Shown here piece by piece: positions 25,915 to 34,715 of a DNA stretch of 64,000 bases. Numbering within the stretch: position 1 is the first letter of the stretch; each line of letters begins with the position of its first letter. Below the pieces are notes generated by a model. The model was given only the letters and a program-made list of their open reading frames with translations. It searched no databases and was not told where the DNA came from. This DNA comes from a virus, in the IMG/VR virus record IMGVR_UViG_3300006750_000004, positions 31,726 through 95,725 of that record; one strand, given 5' to 3'. The position numbers were made by a program, and so were the translations under genes.

Positions 25915-26418
25915 TCACACACGGTTTGTGCTGGCGGCAAGTTGTGCTGCGACGATTCGTGCTGCAATAATATTGGCAGCTACTGTGGGTTTGGTTCTGA
26001 GTGATGCTTGTGCTTGGGAGGTGAAATTAGCGACTATATTATCACCAATTTGTTGGAATTTATCGATTCCGGCTAGTCCATTATCAGCTCCGGCTGGAGA
26101 GCCATCCCGAAGTCGATTCCCGCCGATTCCATATGCTTGGCATGATTTAGCTAATTCATGTTCGATTAATTTTTCTAGTTTGATTGTCATTTCTTCTGGT
26201 GATTTGTTGATTATCCATTCGCGTAGTGGTCGGTCTTCGATACAATCGGTGCATACTTCTTCTGGTTCATGTTGCCGATGGGAGTATCGCCATCGTATTA
26301 TATCTGCTGCATTAGATCCTATTCCGCAATCGACACATCCATCCGAGAATTGGTCATCGTCCTCGAGACCATAGTAGTCGGATTCTTGGTCGTTTTCGAT
26401 TATGTGTCGTAGTTTCAT
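25915..26418 (-). CDS. Leader-motif protein F
   Basis: 167 aa: MKLRHIIE-N leader, motif DYYGLEDDDQF (residues 14-24), a CVDCG...CTDC zinc pair, then a helical, Ala-rich C-terminus (ANIIAARIVAAQLAAS). First gene of the minus-strand leader-motif cluster, divergent from the collagen-like gene. Confidence 0.6.
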   Translation of the reverse strand: MKLRHIIENDQESDYYGLEDDDQFSDGCVDCGIGSNAADIIRWRYSHRQHEPEEVCTDCIEDRPLREWIINKSPEEMTIKLEKLIEHELAKSCQAYGIGGNRLRDGSPAGADNGLAGIDKFQQIGDNIVANFTSQAQASLRTKPTVAANIIAARIVAAQLAASTNRV

Positions 26419-26458
26419 ATTCTAATTTTGGCGGGATGTAGATAAAAGATATGATGAA

Positions 26459-26502
26459 ATTTTGTGTGAGAAATGAGTATATTTTGTGTGAGAAATGAGT
26501 AT
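26459..26502 (+). repeat. 22-bp tandem duplication of the collagen-like gene start
   Basis: A perfect 22-bp unit (26459-26480 and 26481-26502) contains GTGTGAGAA plus ATGAGTAT, so the start region is present twice. The first ATG (26473) opens only a 12-codon frame; the second (26495) opens the collagen-like gene. The first may act as a leader ORF. Confidence 0.85.
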
Positions 26503-28246
26503 GGCAGATAGTTGTGAAACCAAACCATTCCTGCCACGAAAGGGATCTGAAGGGGATGAGGTTTGTGACAAGTACGGGAATCGTTGGAAGTATGATCTAG
26601 AGAGTAATGGTTGGATTTCTTCTGGCACGATTACTGATACTCCATTAGTCACAGAGAAGATAGATGGATTGATTACATCTGATGCTTTTTCCAATCTTCG
26701 GAAATTGCAGACGTACGTTGATCTGGATCCGGACCTCAACACCTTTAAGATGCTCCCTGGTAGGGATGCATATTGGTACTATTTCCGATCCAGCGATAAG
26801 CTCTTCCGGTTTAGGCAGGAAGGAGAAGATTGCCTCCGTGTCGAGGTGGATAAGGGGCGGTTTTTTCAAATTTTGATGAAGGAGGTGTGCCCCGGTACTA
26901 AGGGGCCAAAGGGAGAGAAGGGCGATAAAGGATTGCCGGGTAATGTTGGGACGGCGGAGGTTTGCTTTACTCCGTCAGCGATTAATGGCGATCAGATGGA
27001 TTTCGCCATTTTTACCCCGACTCCGTTGGTTGAGAATGGTCCGATATCCCTGCCCGGTGGTGTTGTGCCTAATGTCTCTGTTCGGTTGTTTGAAGCAACT
27101 ATCCCGATTGGTGCGACAGCTACGCAACAAGACCAGATGCAAGATCTGGCTATCTTCTTCAACAATCATGATCCACGAGACGAGATACTTCCCAAATTCC
27201 AGGCTACTAGGGATTTGTTGCGGAAACGCAGTATGGGAATTATTGCTCAGGATAGTTTGTGCCAGATTCCTTTGAGTCAGGTTGCTGTTTTACCGTCTGG
27301 CACTACGTTAGCTGCTGCACCAAGTGTTACGGTTGAGGTGAATCCGGCAAATCCGTCTCAAGTCACTATTAGTGGTACTATTCCGGTTGATAATGTCCGT
27401 ACTGCTAATTCGATTCAGTTTGATCCAGAAACGAATATTGCATGCGGTTCTATTATTTTGGAGCCAGGTAATCAATGGTCTGACTTGGAAGCTGATGATT
27501 GGTGTATCAAGTCTCGTCAGAAAGGGCCGAATGGTCTGAAGGGGGATGCTGGAGAGTGTCGTATCAAGATCGTTGAGTGTTTGATCGATGATACGAATAT
27601 TCGTGCTACGTGTCCTATTGTTAATGCGAGACTCGATTGTGATCGTGAGATAATTTATACCTTATGTTCTGATTTATTGACAGAAATCTGTGTCGATAAA
27701 GTTAGTTTGCTCCCTGAGTCGACGACACTGGCGAATACCAATGCTTTTAAGAGTGTTTTTGCTGCGGCAGAGATGACTCTTGAGGAATGTAAGAGAATCA
27801 ACCGCTACAAAGTGGGATTAGAGGCGGATGAGCTGCCTGAACTTGATTTGTTGCATTGGGACCCACAACCAGGTTGTTCTACAAGGAGGCATTATGACAG
27901 ACACAAGTTTAATTGGATTCCGGACACTGACCTTCCAGCATGTGATTCAACCGCTGCTTGGTTTGGGCCTGATACGGTTCGATCTGGGAAGTATCCGCAT
28001 GAGATTGTCATACCTCCAGAACCGCCAGTTGACGAGTGTTGTCAGGATGAATTCTTCTATTGTCCCAATGTTCAGGAAGCACCATGCACTGATGACCCGC
28101 CATCACCGCCATCACCGCCATCGCCACCGTCATCGCCGTTAGCGGCAGCAGCGGGTCGTGCGGAGGTAGGCGATATACCGCTTGGTGGGAGACCCTCTTC
28201 TCCTCAACTTCAAATGGGTACGCGTAAGTGGCAGGTAAGGACTTAG
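26495..28246 (+). CDS. Collagen-like virion protein (putative)
   Basis: 583 aa. Two short Gly-x-y segments: CPGTKGPKGEKGDKGLPG near residue 132 and QKGPNGLKGDAGEC near residue 345. Between them are beta-rich regions, and near the C-terminus a PPSPPSPPSPP linker. Cysteines are frequent. Phage collagen-like proteins are usually tail-fibre or surface components. The GalNAc-transferase-like gene lies 28 bp downstream, suggesting that this protein may be glycosylated (inference). Confidence 0.65.
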   Translation: MSMADSCETKPFLPRKGSEGDEVCDKYGNRWKYDLESNGWISSGTITDTPLVTEKIDGLITSDAFSNLRKLQTYVDLDPDLNTFKMLPGRDAYWYYFRSSDKLFRFRQEGEDCLRVEVDKGRFFQILMKEVCPGTKGPKGEKGDKGLPGNVGTAEVCFTPSAINGDQMDFAIFTPTPLVENGPISLPGGVVPNVSVRLFEATIPIGATATQQDQMQDLAIFFNNHDPRDEILPKFQATRDLLRKRSMGIIAQDSLCQIPLSQVAVLPSGTTLAAAPSVTVEVNPANPSQVTISGTIPVDNVRTANSIQFDPETNIACGSIILEPGNQWSDLEADDWCIKSRQKGPNGLKGDAGECRIKIVECLIDDTNIRATCPIVNARLDCDREIIYTLCSDLLTEICVDKVSLLPESTTLANTNAFKSVFAAAEMTLEECKRINRYKVGLEADELPELDLLHWDPQPGCSTRRHYDRHKFNWIPDTDLPACDSTAAWFGPDTVRSGKYPHEIVIPPEPPVDECCQDEFFYCPNVQEAPCTDDPPSPPSPPSPPSSPLAAAAGRAEVGDIPLGGRPSSPQLQMGTRKWQVRT

Positions 28247-28274
28247 CGTACGTAGTTGGAAACATGAGGATTCA

Positions 28275-29693
28275 ATGGCATCACTTATTGTCTATCTTGC
28301 GGATACCAAGTATATTGGTCGTACGTTGGCTGAAATAGCTGACAAAACACCACCGTACTTGCTTGAAGACTTAATCATCTGCAATGACACCGGACAAGAA
28401 TACGAAAATGATCGTGCTCTAGTGATCAATTCAGATAGGATTGGTCGATCTAAATGCTGGAACGAGGCTGCCAAACAAGCTACGTCTGACGAATTGGTGT
28501 TCCTACGTGATACTACCAAACTGAGTAAGGACTGGTTGCAACCACTTATTTCGAGGGTGAAAGGATCTAACTCCTTGGTGAGTCCTAGAATTCACACTTT
28601 AAATACTGATTTCTGGAGTACCGAGAATGAGTCGTGGCGGCGATTTGGGTGGAGATGGGATCTGTCTTTATATAGTCGCCAAATGCTTCGGAATTCTGAA
28701 TCTCCGGCGGTATCTTCTAATTGTATTGCTGTGACAGCTGATTGGTTTGAGCATCTTGGTGGGTTTGATGAGGGGATGGTTGCTGGGGTTGGTGAGGATA
28801 TTGAGCTGTCGATTCGGTCTTGGTTATTCGATGGGAAGGTCGAGGTTGAGGATGATAGTTTGATTGCGGTTCGGTCTGAGATAGACAATAGTCGGCATAC
28901 GATTAACAATTTGGCGAGGATTGTTGAGATTTGGATGCCAAAATATTCCAGCCGGTTTTATTCTGCCAGGGATGTGAAGCCGAGTGAATTGGATACAGGT
29001 AAGTTGTCTAATCTGATGATGCTTCAAGATAGACAAATCCACAAGATTTCATGGTTTCTTGAGCGTTGTCAGCCAGAGCTTGGTGATGTATATGACTTGA
29101 GGGGGACGGCGTCTGGCAAGTCTGTGGCGGTTATTGGTCCTGGTGCTTCGGTGGATTTGATTGATCCGTCATTGATTTATCGTCATGATTTAATTATCTC
29201 TGTAGATTATATGGGGATGGCGTTTGAGTCTGATTATGTGGTTACGGATTTGTCGCATGTGGCGGTTGAGTTGAGGTCGCGGTATCGGGACAGGCAGTTT
29301 GTGTTGCCATTGGCTTTGGCGGATCGGACTTCGGCGGAGTTTATTGCTGCTGGTGAGGTGGTGGTTGATTGCTATCAGTTTGAGTTGTCTGGTTTGCGTG
29401 GTAGAGTGATTTCTGATTCTCCTCCATTTTGCAATTTTGAGCAGTCGTTGCATTCGGCCGTGAATTTTGCTTTGTTTTTGAACCCTAGGACAATTTCATT
29501 ATTCGGGTGTGATAATAAAATTGTGGGGGATAGGAGTCATTCGGCGAAGATAGAATATTATGATGATGGTAGGTTGTGGCCGGATTCTGATGCTACTCGG
29601 CGGAAGTTTGCGTATTCCGAGTTTGGTATCGGCCAGCTTGGGAACCTTGCTTATTCTTTGGGTATTCCACTAATCCGGATGAATCATACATAA
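28275..29693 (+). CDS. GalNAc-transferase-like GT2 fused to DUF115-like domain
   Basis: 472 aa. The N-terminal half is a family 2-type glycosyltransferase. FGWRWDLSLYSR, then LGGFDEGMVAGVGEDIELSIRSW resemble polypeptide GalNAc-transferases (the 'WGGEDxExS' region). From about residue 285 a second domain, KSVAVIGPGASVDLID, resembles the DUF115 Rossmann fold. It sits directly after the collagen-like gene and 2 bp before the next gene. Likely role: glycosylation of a virion protein or host glycan. Confidence 0.6.
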   Translation: MASLIVYLADTKYIGRTLAEIADKTPPYLLEDLIICNDTGQEYENDRALVINSDRIGRSKCWNEAAKQATSDELVFLRDTTKLSKDWLQPLISRVKGSNSLVSPRIHTLNTDFWSTENESWRRFGWRWDLSLYSRQMLRNSESPAVSSNCIAVTADWFEHLGGFDEGMVAGVGEDIELSIRSWLFDGKVEVEDDSLIAVRSEIDNSRHTINNLARIVEIWMPKYSSRFYSARDVKPSELDTGKLSNLMMLQDRQIHKISWFLERCQPELGDVYDLRGTASGKSVAVIGPGASVDLIDPSLIYRHDLIISVDYMGMAFESDYVVTDLSHVAVELRSRYRDRQFVLPLALADRTSAEFIAAGEVVVDCYQFELSGLRGRVISDSPPFCNFEQSLHSAVNFALFLNPRTISLFGCDNKIVGDRSHSAKIEYYDDGRLWPDSDATRRKFAYSEFGIGQLGNLAYSLGIPLIRMNHT

Positions 29694-29695
29694 CC

Positions 29696-30019
29696 ATGGT
29701 AGATATTGTAGTTTCAATCTTTTTGATGGGGACCTTGGTGTGTGAGATCGCTGTTGTGGTTTTGGCTTACCGGGTCGTGTCTAAGATTGGAAGTATTCCC
29801 GCCAGTACTTTGAGAGACATAGCAAATGCCTGGAGCGAACGACGAGTTGCTCCGGTCGATGAAGCATCAACTGGATATAACGAGAGCGAAAGCAGACAGC
29901 GAGCAGCCACAAAAGTCGAAGAAATCCCGCCAGAAATCTTCGCACCAAGTCTCAAAAAACCGCCAAGGCCCGAAGGTGGTTTCGGCTCTCGTGTCAGTAA
30001 AGATGATGGCGATCCATAA
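29696..30019 (+). CDS. Small membrane protein, 107 aa
   Basis: One N-terminal transmembrane segment (VVSIFLMGTLVCEIAVVVLAY, residues about 5-25, 21 residues) is followed by a charged cytoplasmic-type tail rich in Glu, Arg and Pro. Follows the GT gene by 2 bp. Function unknown. A long competing frame over this region (from 29826) was rejected. Confidence 0.55.
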   Translation: MVDIVVSIFLMGTLVCEIAVVVLAYRVVSKIGSIPASTLRDIANAWSERRVAPVDEASTGYNESESRQRAATKVEEIPPEIFAPSLKKPPRPEGGFGSRVSKDDGDP

Positions 30020-30067
30020 TTTTTCCAAAAAGATAAGAGTCCAAACCCAAGAAGTAAAGGTAGTACA

Positions 30068-30319
30068 ATGCGAGACGAAACCGTTAGCCGAGATGCCGCA
30101 GCTAAAAGCGAGTGCTGTGGTGGAGCCGAGAGTCAAGAAACTCCCCGAGAGGAAGAAGGCTGTTGCGGCAGAAAAGCTTCCAACCAAGAAGCCGATTCTG
30201 GGTGTTGTGGAGATGACCCCACTCCTACCAAGCTCCAATCCAAAACTTCCACAGACACCACTCCCACCAAGCTCCAATCCAAAACTTCCACAGACACCAA
30301 GTCCAAGCCCGGTGGCTGA
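30068..30319 (+). CDS. Cys-rich small protein with tandem C-terminal repeat
   Basis: 83 aa. Three CC-G motifs spaced about 17 residues apart (ECCGG, GCCGR, GCCGD) may bind metal. The C-terminus holds TPTKLQSKTSTDT twice, from a 39-bp tandem repeat. It competes with an N-terminal extension of the actin-like frame. It is preferred because AAAGG precedes its ATG and the actin-like gene has its own start. Confidence 0.45.
   Translation: MRDETVSRDAAAKSECCGGAESQETPREEEGCCGRKASNQEADSGCCGDDPTPTKLQSKTSTDTTPTKLQSKTSTDTKSKPGG
30221..30298 (+). repeat. 39-bp tandem repeat, two copies
   Basis: Units 30221-30259 and 30260-30298 differ at a single base. In frame they encode TPTKLQSKTSTDT twice. Confidence 0.85.
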
Positions 30320-30407
30320 CGCCCTTTCAAGCGATAGCCGAGTTTCGGCTAATCCGAACTATCAAGTATACAGGCTCGGTGATGTCTTCACCGGTAGGAG
30401 AATATTG

Positions 30408-31532
30408 ATGAAACAATTAGGGATTGATATCGGGACCAAAACTGTTGTCGTTGCCTATCGAGGTGATGACGGGGAAATTGGATATATCTCCGAAATCAAT
30501 GGATGGTGGCCATTCGAGCGAGCCACAAAGTTCATTGAGAAACTTCTGGCCGATCCGACTAAAGTCCGATCTGATGGTACGCAACGACCAGCTCGTTGGA
30601 TTAAGATGCCAGAAACCAATCAAATCGTCGTATTAGGTAAAGACGCGGAAGAATTTGCGTATGCTAAGAACGACACCCTACGCCGCCCTATGGCCGAGGG
30701 CGGTATCTCTGCAGACGAAGAGGCGATGATTATTCTTGCTAGTATCGTCCAAGGTCTTATGGAAATGGCGGAGACTGAGTTAGGTGAATTTGGTGATTCA
30801 GTAAAGATTACTTATTGCACCACTGCCCCAGCCATCAATAAGAGATCCTCTAATGTAGAGTATCACGAGAGAGTCGTGAACTTGATCATCGAAGGATATG
30901 AAACCAAGGCCAAAGTTGAGCTGGTTGGTCCATACGACGATCATCAAGGTGCTATAAAAGAATCGCACGCTATCGTCCTGGATATGGACGATCAACACGG
31001 CAATGAAGGTACTGGCATTGGCATCTCGTGGGGGGCTGGTACCGTCACAGTCAGTTACGTGAAATGGGGAGAGGAAATCTATTCGTTCTGTTGGGTTGGT
31101 GCTGGTGACTGGATTGATAATGAAGTGGCTAAACGGCATGGGTACGAGCCTGATGTTATGAGTATAATGAAAAAGGCTAAGGAAACACCTACTACCGTTG
31201 CCAAGCGGAAAGAGACAGTTGACCTAACCCCAGGAATAGAACCAGAAGATCGCGTTGGCCTAGATATTGTGCTACATTATGACGTGCTCATCGCCAAAGT
31301 CATTGAAGGTGTGGTAGCCGGATTTGTAGAGAATGAAGACAGAGCCCGTATTGATGGTGCTGTCAATATTTATATGGCTGGTGGTACTAGCTCCCCACAA
31401 GGATTCGTGGAACGTGTGGCTGCCAAGTTTGACGAGAAAGATCTACCGTTCGAAATCGGTCAGATTTTCAAATCTGATAAGCCTCTCTATTGTGTGGCTA
31501 CTGGTTGTCTCAAGGCAGCTGAAATGTTCTAA
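30408..31532 (+). CDS. Actin-like ATPase (ParM/phage actin family)
   Basis: 374 aa from ATG 30408, chosen because GGAG lies 9 bp upstream and the actin fold starts there. Phosphate-1 motif GIDIGTKTVVVAY (residues 4-16), phosphate-2 motif GIGISWGAGTVTVSYV, and adenosine motif IYMAGGTSSP. Such proteins form filaments used in DNA segregation or, in some phages, in positioning replication. No ParR-like partner was identified next to it. Confidence 0.75.
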   Translation: MKQLGIDIGTKTVVVAYRGDDGEIGYISEINGWWPFERATKFIEKLLADPTKVRSDGTQRPARWIKMPETNQIVVLGKDAEEFAYAKNDTLRRPMAEGGISADEEAMIILASIVQGLMEMAETELGEFGDSVKITYCTTAPAINKRSSNVEYHERVVNLIIEGYETKAKVELVGPYDDHQGAIKESHAIVLDMDDQHGNEGTGIGISWGAGTVTVSYVKWGEEIYSFCWVGAGDWIDNEVAKRHGYEPDVMSIMKKAKETPTTVAKRKETVDLTPGIEPEDRVGLDIVLHYDVLIAKVIEGVVAGFVENEDRARIDGAVNIYMAGGTSSPQGFVERVAAKFDEKDLPFEIGQIFKSDKPLYCVATGCLKAAEMF

Positions 31533-31556
31533 ATCGATAGGATTCTGTAGGACTTA

Positions 31557-32753
31557 ATGTTTACAGATGAAGGCGAACCTCTCTGTACCGCCCCTTTCAC
31601 CAGCTTCCTTGTAGACGTCAACAAAGGTGTGAGGCCATGCTGTGTCTGGGAAGGACCATATCTAGGAAATCTCAAAGACTCCGGTATTCGTGATATAATT
31701 AACGGAGCCGAATGGGTCAAACTCCGGCGACAAATGATGATGGGTCTCTGGCCCGACAGTTGCTTAGAATGTCGTCATCGTGAAGAAAAGACCGGATGGA
31801 GCGTCAGGAAAGAATTCCTAAAAGGAGGAATTTTCCATAGCGACAATTGGAAAGAGATAACCTATATAGAATTCAGTGATTCTAATGTCTGCAATCTCGC
31901 TTGTATGCATTGTTCCGCCGGATTCAGCAATAGCTGGATACAACAAGAGAAAATTTTCCAAGACATATTACCCGATCGACAAAGCCCAGAAGACAACACT
32001 AGATATAGAACCCATGAAGTCCATGCACCAGATGAATCAGTAATAAACGATATTGTGTCCAAAGTAGAGCTTGGTTATCTTGAACAAATCATGATCAAGG
32101 GCGGTGAGCCGATGCTCAACAGTGATGTGGCATTACTTCTAGAGCAATTGGACGCGGCCGGTATCCTAGCACTGATTAAGGTCAACATGGTTACCAATGG
32201 GACACGCCCACATTCAACTCTCACCGACAGAATTTATAACTTGTTAACTAAAGCTCGCGAAGTGCACTTCGACGTGAGTGTTGATGGGGTTGGCGACGTC
32301 CAGGAGTATATTCGGCATGGTAAAGGATCAGATATTGCCACCATCGAATCGTTTATCCGGCGATTTTCTATGATCCCACAGGCCAGGTTCTCACTGTTGA
32401 CGTCTATTATGGCTTATAATATCTTCAATCTGCCCGCTATTGTTGATTGGTGGTCAACATTACCGTTTCAGAAATCATTACATCATCATGGACAATTTAG
32501 GCTTATGGTGGTGAACCCTGCATACCTATCTGTCCAATGTCTTGCAGACAAGACTAGAGCTGAATTGGTGGAGAGATATGAACCTTTTAGTGACACTTAT
32601 AAAAGTGTCGTGCAGAGTCTGAAGGGTGACTGCTTGGGTGAGGGACCTCGAGAGAAGCTCAGGAAGTTCACCAGCATGTTGGACGAGCATCGTGGTACCA
32701 ACCTAGAAGCTGTGGTACCGGAGCTAGCGGAAGATCTTAAATTACGTCCTTAA
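31557..32753 (+). CDS. Radical SAM protein with N-terminal SPASM/twitch-like cluster
   Basis: 398 aa. The radical SAM cluster motif is CNLACMHC (Cys112, Cys116, Cys119), followed by IKGGEPML (the GGE SAM-binding motif). Ahead of it, residues 10-73 contain CTAPF, RPCCVW and CLEC, an auxiliary Fe-S cluster-like region typical of SPASM/twitch enzymes but N-terminal. These enzymes modify peptides or sugars. Gene order places it in a glycan cassette. The end overlaps the convergent gene by 17 bp. Confidence 0.8.
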   Translation: MFTDEGEPLCTAPFTSFLVDVNKGVRPCCVWEGPYLGNLKDSGIRDIINGAEWVKLRRQMMMGLWPDSCLECRHREEKTGWSVRKEFLKGGIFHSDNWKEITYIEFSDSNVCNLACMHCSAGFSNSWIQQEKIFQDILPDRQSPEDNTRYRTHEVHAPDESVINDIVSKVELGYLEQIMIKGGEPMLNSDVALLLEQLDAAGILALIKVNMVTNGTRPHSTLTDRIYNLLTKAREVHFDVSVDGVGDVQEYIRHGKGSDIATIESFIRRFSMIPQARFSLLTSIMAYNIFNLPAIVDWWSTLPFQKSLHHHGQFRLMVVNPAYLSVQCLADKTRAELVERYEPFSDTYKSVVQSLKGDCLGEGPREKLRKFTSMLDEHRGTNLEAVVPELAEDLKLRP

Positions 32754-33834
32754 AGACGTAATCTTTGACGATATTGGCGAATCTACCGGCTAGTGTTCTA
32801 TCATCGATCTTTCTGATCATTTTATATGCTTTAACCCTGTAATCGTGGTATGAATCCCAGTTGCTTAGAATTTGATCAATGACTTCTGATAGGTCTGAGA
32901 AGTCAACTCTGCATGGGATGTGTGGGATGTTTGGCCATGTTTCGACGAAGCTGGTGTCTGGTTTAACGACGATACAACCGCACAGTACTGCTTCGATATC
33001 TCGATAGGTTACTGGTTCCCATCCCCATGGTGATACTACTATTTTAGCTTCTTGCATGCTTTGCAGATATTCGAGTCGACATATTCTTTTGTTAGTTACT
33101 AGCTTTTTGCATGTGAGTTTATCCATAGCTTCTATTGCGTGCTGGCGGTGTTTGGTTAGAACTGTGCATGCGTCAGAGTAATTGCTCCCAGCATGTGGGA
33201 TAGATCCAAGATCGAAATGCAGATTCCCCATGAAGTGGACATCATGTTTTCGTGGGTTATCAAACGCTGTTTTTTCGAATTGGTAGGCAGAGAACGCTAT
33301 TTCTGGTCCACCTCTAGATGGTTTAAATAAAGCCCAGGCGATCCAGTTCCACATGACCCGAATATTCGGTAGGAGGTCTGTTTTTATCGGTTCTCCGCAA
33401 CATCCAAGTTTCGCCTCTGATTGGAGTTGCTCATCTGCTTGTATGATTCGGTGTTGGTGTGTTGAGTAGTTGTAGTGTTTGCTATTATACTCGGAGCGGT
33501 CTGAGAGGGCCATCATCTTAACGACGGCTCTAATATTGACGTGACTCAATTCTTGGCGTATGTCGTTATAGATATCTGGGCTGGTACGGTAATCTTCAAG
33601 GATGATTGGCTTGTTACTTTCGATTAACTCTTCGGTGAGTTTGTCTTGGGTAACCCAGATGAGATCTGGTTCAGCCCACGCTTTATTCCAGCCGGTTAAT
33701 TTGATGTCGTTGACGCCGAAAGAGTCAGAGACTCTCAGCAGCGACATGGTTTGTCGGTTGTAAAACAGAGCTGGACAACCATCATAATAAATGTGGATCA
33801 AATGACGTCCGCCTCTTCTTTCAAGGAAATGCAT
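32737..33834 (-). CDS. Exostosin/GT-B-like glycosyltransferase
   Basis: 365 aa. The C-terminal region EYLQSMQEAKIVVSPWGWEPVTYRDIEAVLCGCIVV (about residues 255-290, shown to mark the site) matches the nucleotide-sugar-binding half of exostosin-like and group 1 transferases. The N-terminal half is a Rossmann-like domain. It overlaps the upstream glycosyltransferase gene by 37 bp, so the two are co-expressed. Confidence 0.6.
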   Translation of the reverse strand: MHFLERRGGRHLIHIYYDGCPALFYNRQTMSLLRVSDSFGVNDIKLTGWNKAWAEPDLIWVTQDKLTEELIESNKPIILEDYRTSPDIYNDIRQELSHVNIRAVVKMMALSDRSEYNSKHYNYSTHQHRIIQADEQLQSEAKLGCCGEPIKTDLLPNIRVMWNWIAWALFKPSRGGPEIAFSAYQFEKTAFDNPRKHDVHFMGNLHFDLGSIPHAGSNYSDACTVLTKHRQHAIEAMDKLTCKKLVTNKRICRLEYLQSMQEAKIVVSPWGWEPVTYRDIEAVLCGCIVVKPDTSFVETWPNIPHIPCRVDFSDLSEVIDQILSNWDSYHDYRVKAYKMIRKIDDRTLAGRFANIVKDYVFKDVI

Positions 33835-34715
33835 GATTTCAACCCGCGTCTGGTCAGGTTGACACGGATATCCATTAATTTCTTATCATATTCTTGCATG
33901 TGACCTTGTAGCAGGTAATCTTCACCACTTTCTATCTTGTTGATAGTAACTGGGGAGAAATGGATGAACACAATTGGTTGTCCATTGATAAGGATTTGAT
34001 GGTTACTGCTCTCCCGCTTCAGGTAGTGAATGTTCCAACCAGCCACGTTACACCCACTGTGTCGGATGATACTGACTCCGTCGAAATATAAGGGCACCAC
34101 ATCAAGATATTTCTGGTCGACGTAAGTGCCATTGCTGCTCTCAGCTGAGCATTCGATAGCACACATTTCGGTCCACCATTGTAGGAAATCATCTGCGTCT
34201 CTGGTGGCGAAGAAACCTCCGTTATAGAGGCCGTGCATGAAGTTGTATTTGTAATCGGTGTTGGCGACTGGGGATATCTCACGCCAATGGGGTGAGATGA
34301 CGATTCGGTTATCATCTAACATATCTGTCAGAAATTTATAGTCGTTGTAGAAATAGAGATCACAATCACAATAAATGACCCTTTCATATTCTTTATGCAG
34401 CATTTGGATGAATGATGGCTTTAAGGCCCACCGGAGGTAATCATAAAATGAGATGATGCCTTTTAGTGGGAGTTGGATTTGCCCATCAGATTCGTGACCA
34501 ACGTACTTGGTCAGGATGATTTTGTTGATTGGTTCTGTGAGCAATTCTTGTTGGGTGTGAATAATTAATCCAGGATGGTCTAATTTTTGTGGTTGCATGG
34601 TCAAATCGACAATATAGATGTGCAATTCTGTTTCGCCGAATTGTTGTAATGAAGTCAGGAGGGCGAGAGCCTTATCTAGATGGTCCATTGTGATGATGGT
34701 GGCGAAATGGTTCAT
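33798..34715 (-). CDS. GT-A glycosyltransferase, family 8-like
   Basis: 305 aa. The metal-binding site is VIYCDCDLYF (DxD, near residue 114). GLYNGGFFA and DQKYLDVVP follow, in the order seen in GT8-type enzymes, and a late HFSP histidine is present. Middle gene of three minus-strand glycosyltransferases. Confidence 0.65.
   Translation of the reverse strand: MNHFATIITMDHLDKALALLTSLQQFGETELHIYIVDLTMQPQKLDHPGLIIHTQQELLTEPINKIILTKYVGHESDGQIQLPLKGIISFYDYLRWALKPSFIQMLHKEYERVIYCDCDLYFYNDYKFLTDMLDDNRIVISPHWREISPVANTDYKYNFMHGLYNGGFFATRDADDFLQWWTEMCAIECSAESSNGTYVDQKYLDVVPLYFDGVSIIRHSGCNVAGWNIHYLKRESSNHQILINGQPIVFIHFSPVTINKIESGEDYLLQGHMQEYDKKLMDIRVNLTRRGLKSCISLKEEADVI

Noticed and set aside
21466-26418. 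Repeated GAATTCGTCGGCGTC-type segments as a CRISPR array
   Set aside because: Repeats are coding, unevenly spaced and in frame; spacers are conserved protein domains, not unique short spacers.
29826-30407. Long N-terminal extension of the actin-like protein
   Set aside because: It crosses two other plausible genes, is low complexity, and the actin fold with its own GGAG and ATG starts at 30408.
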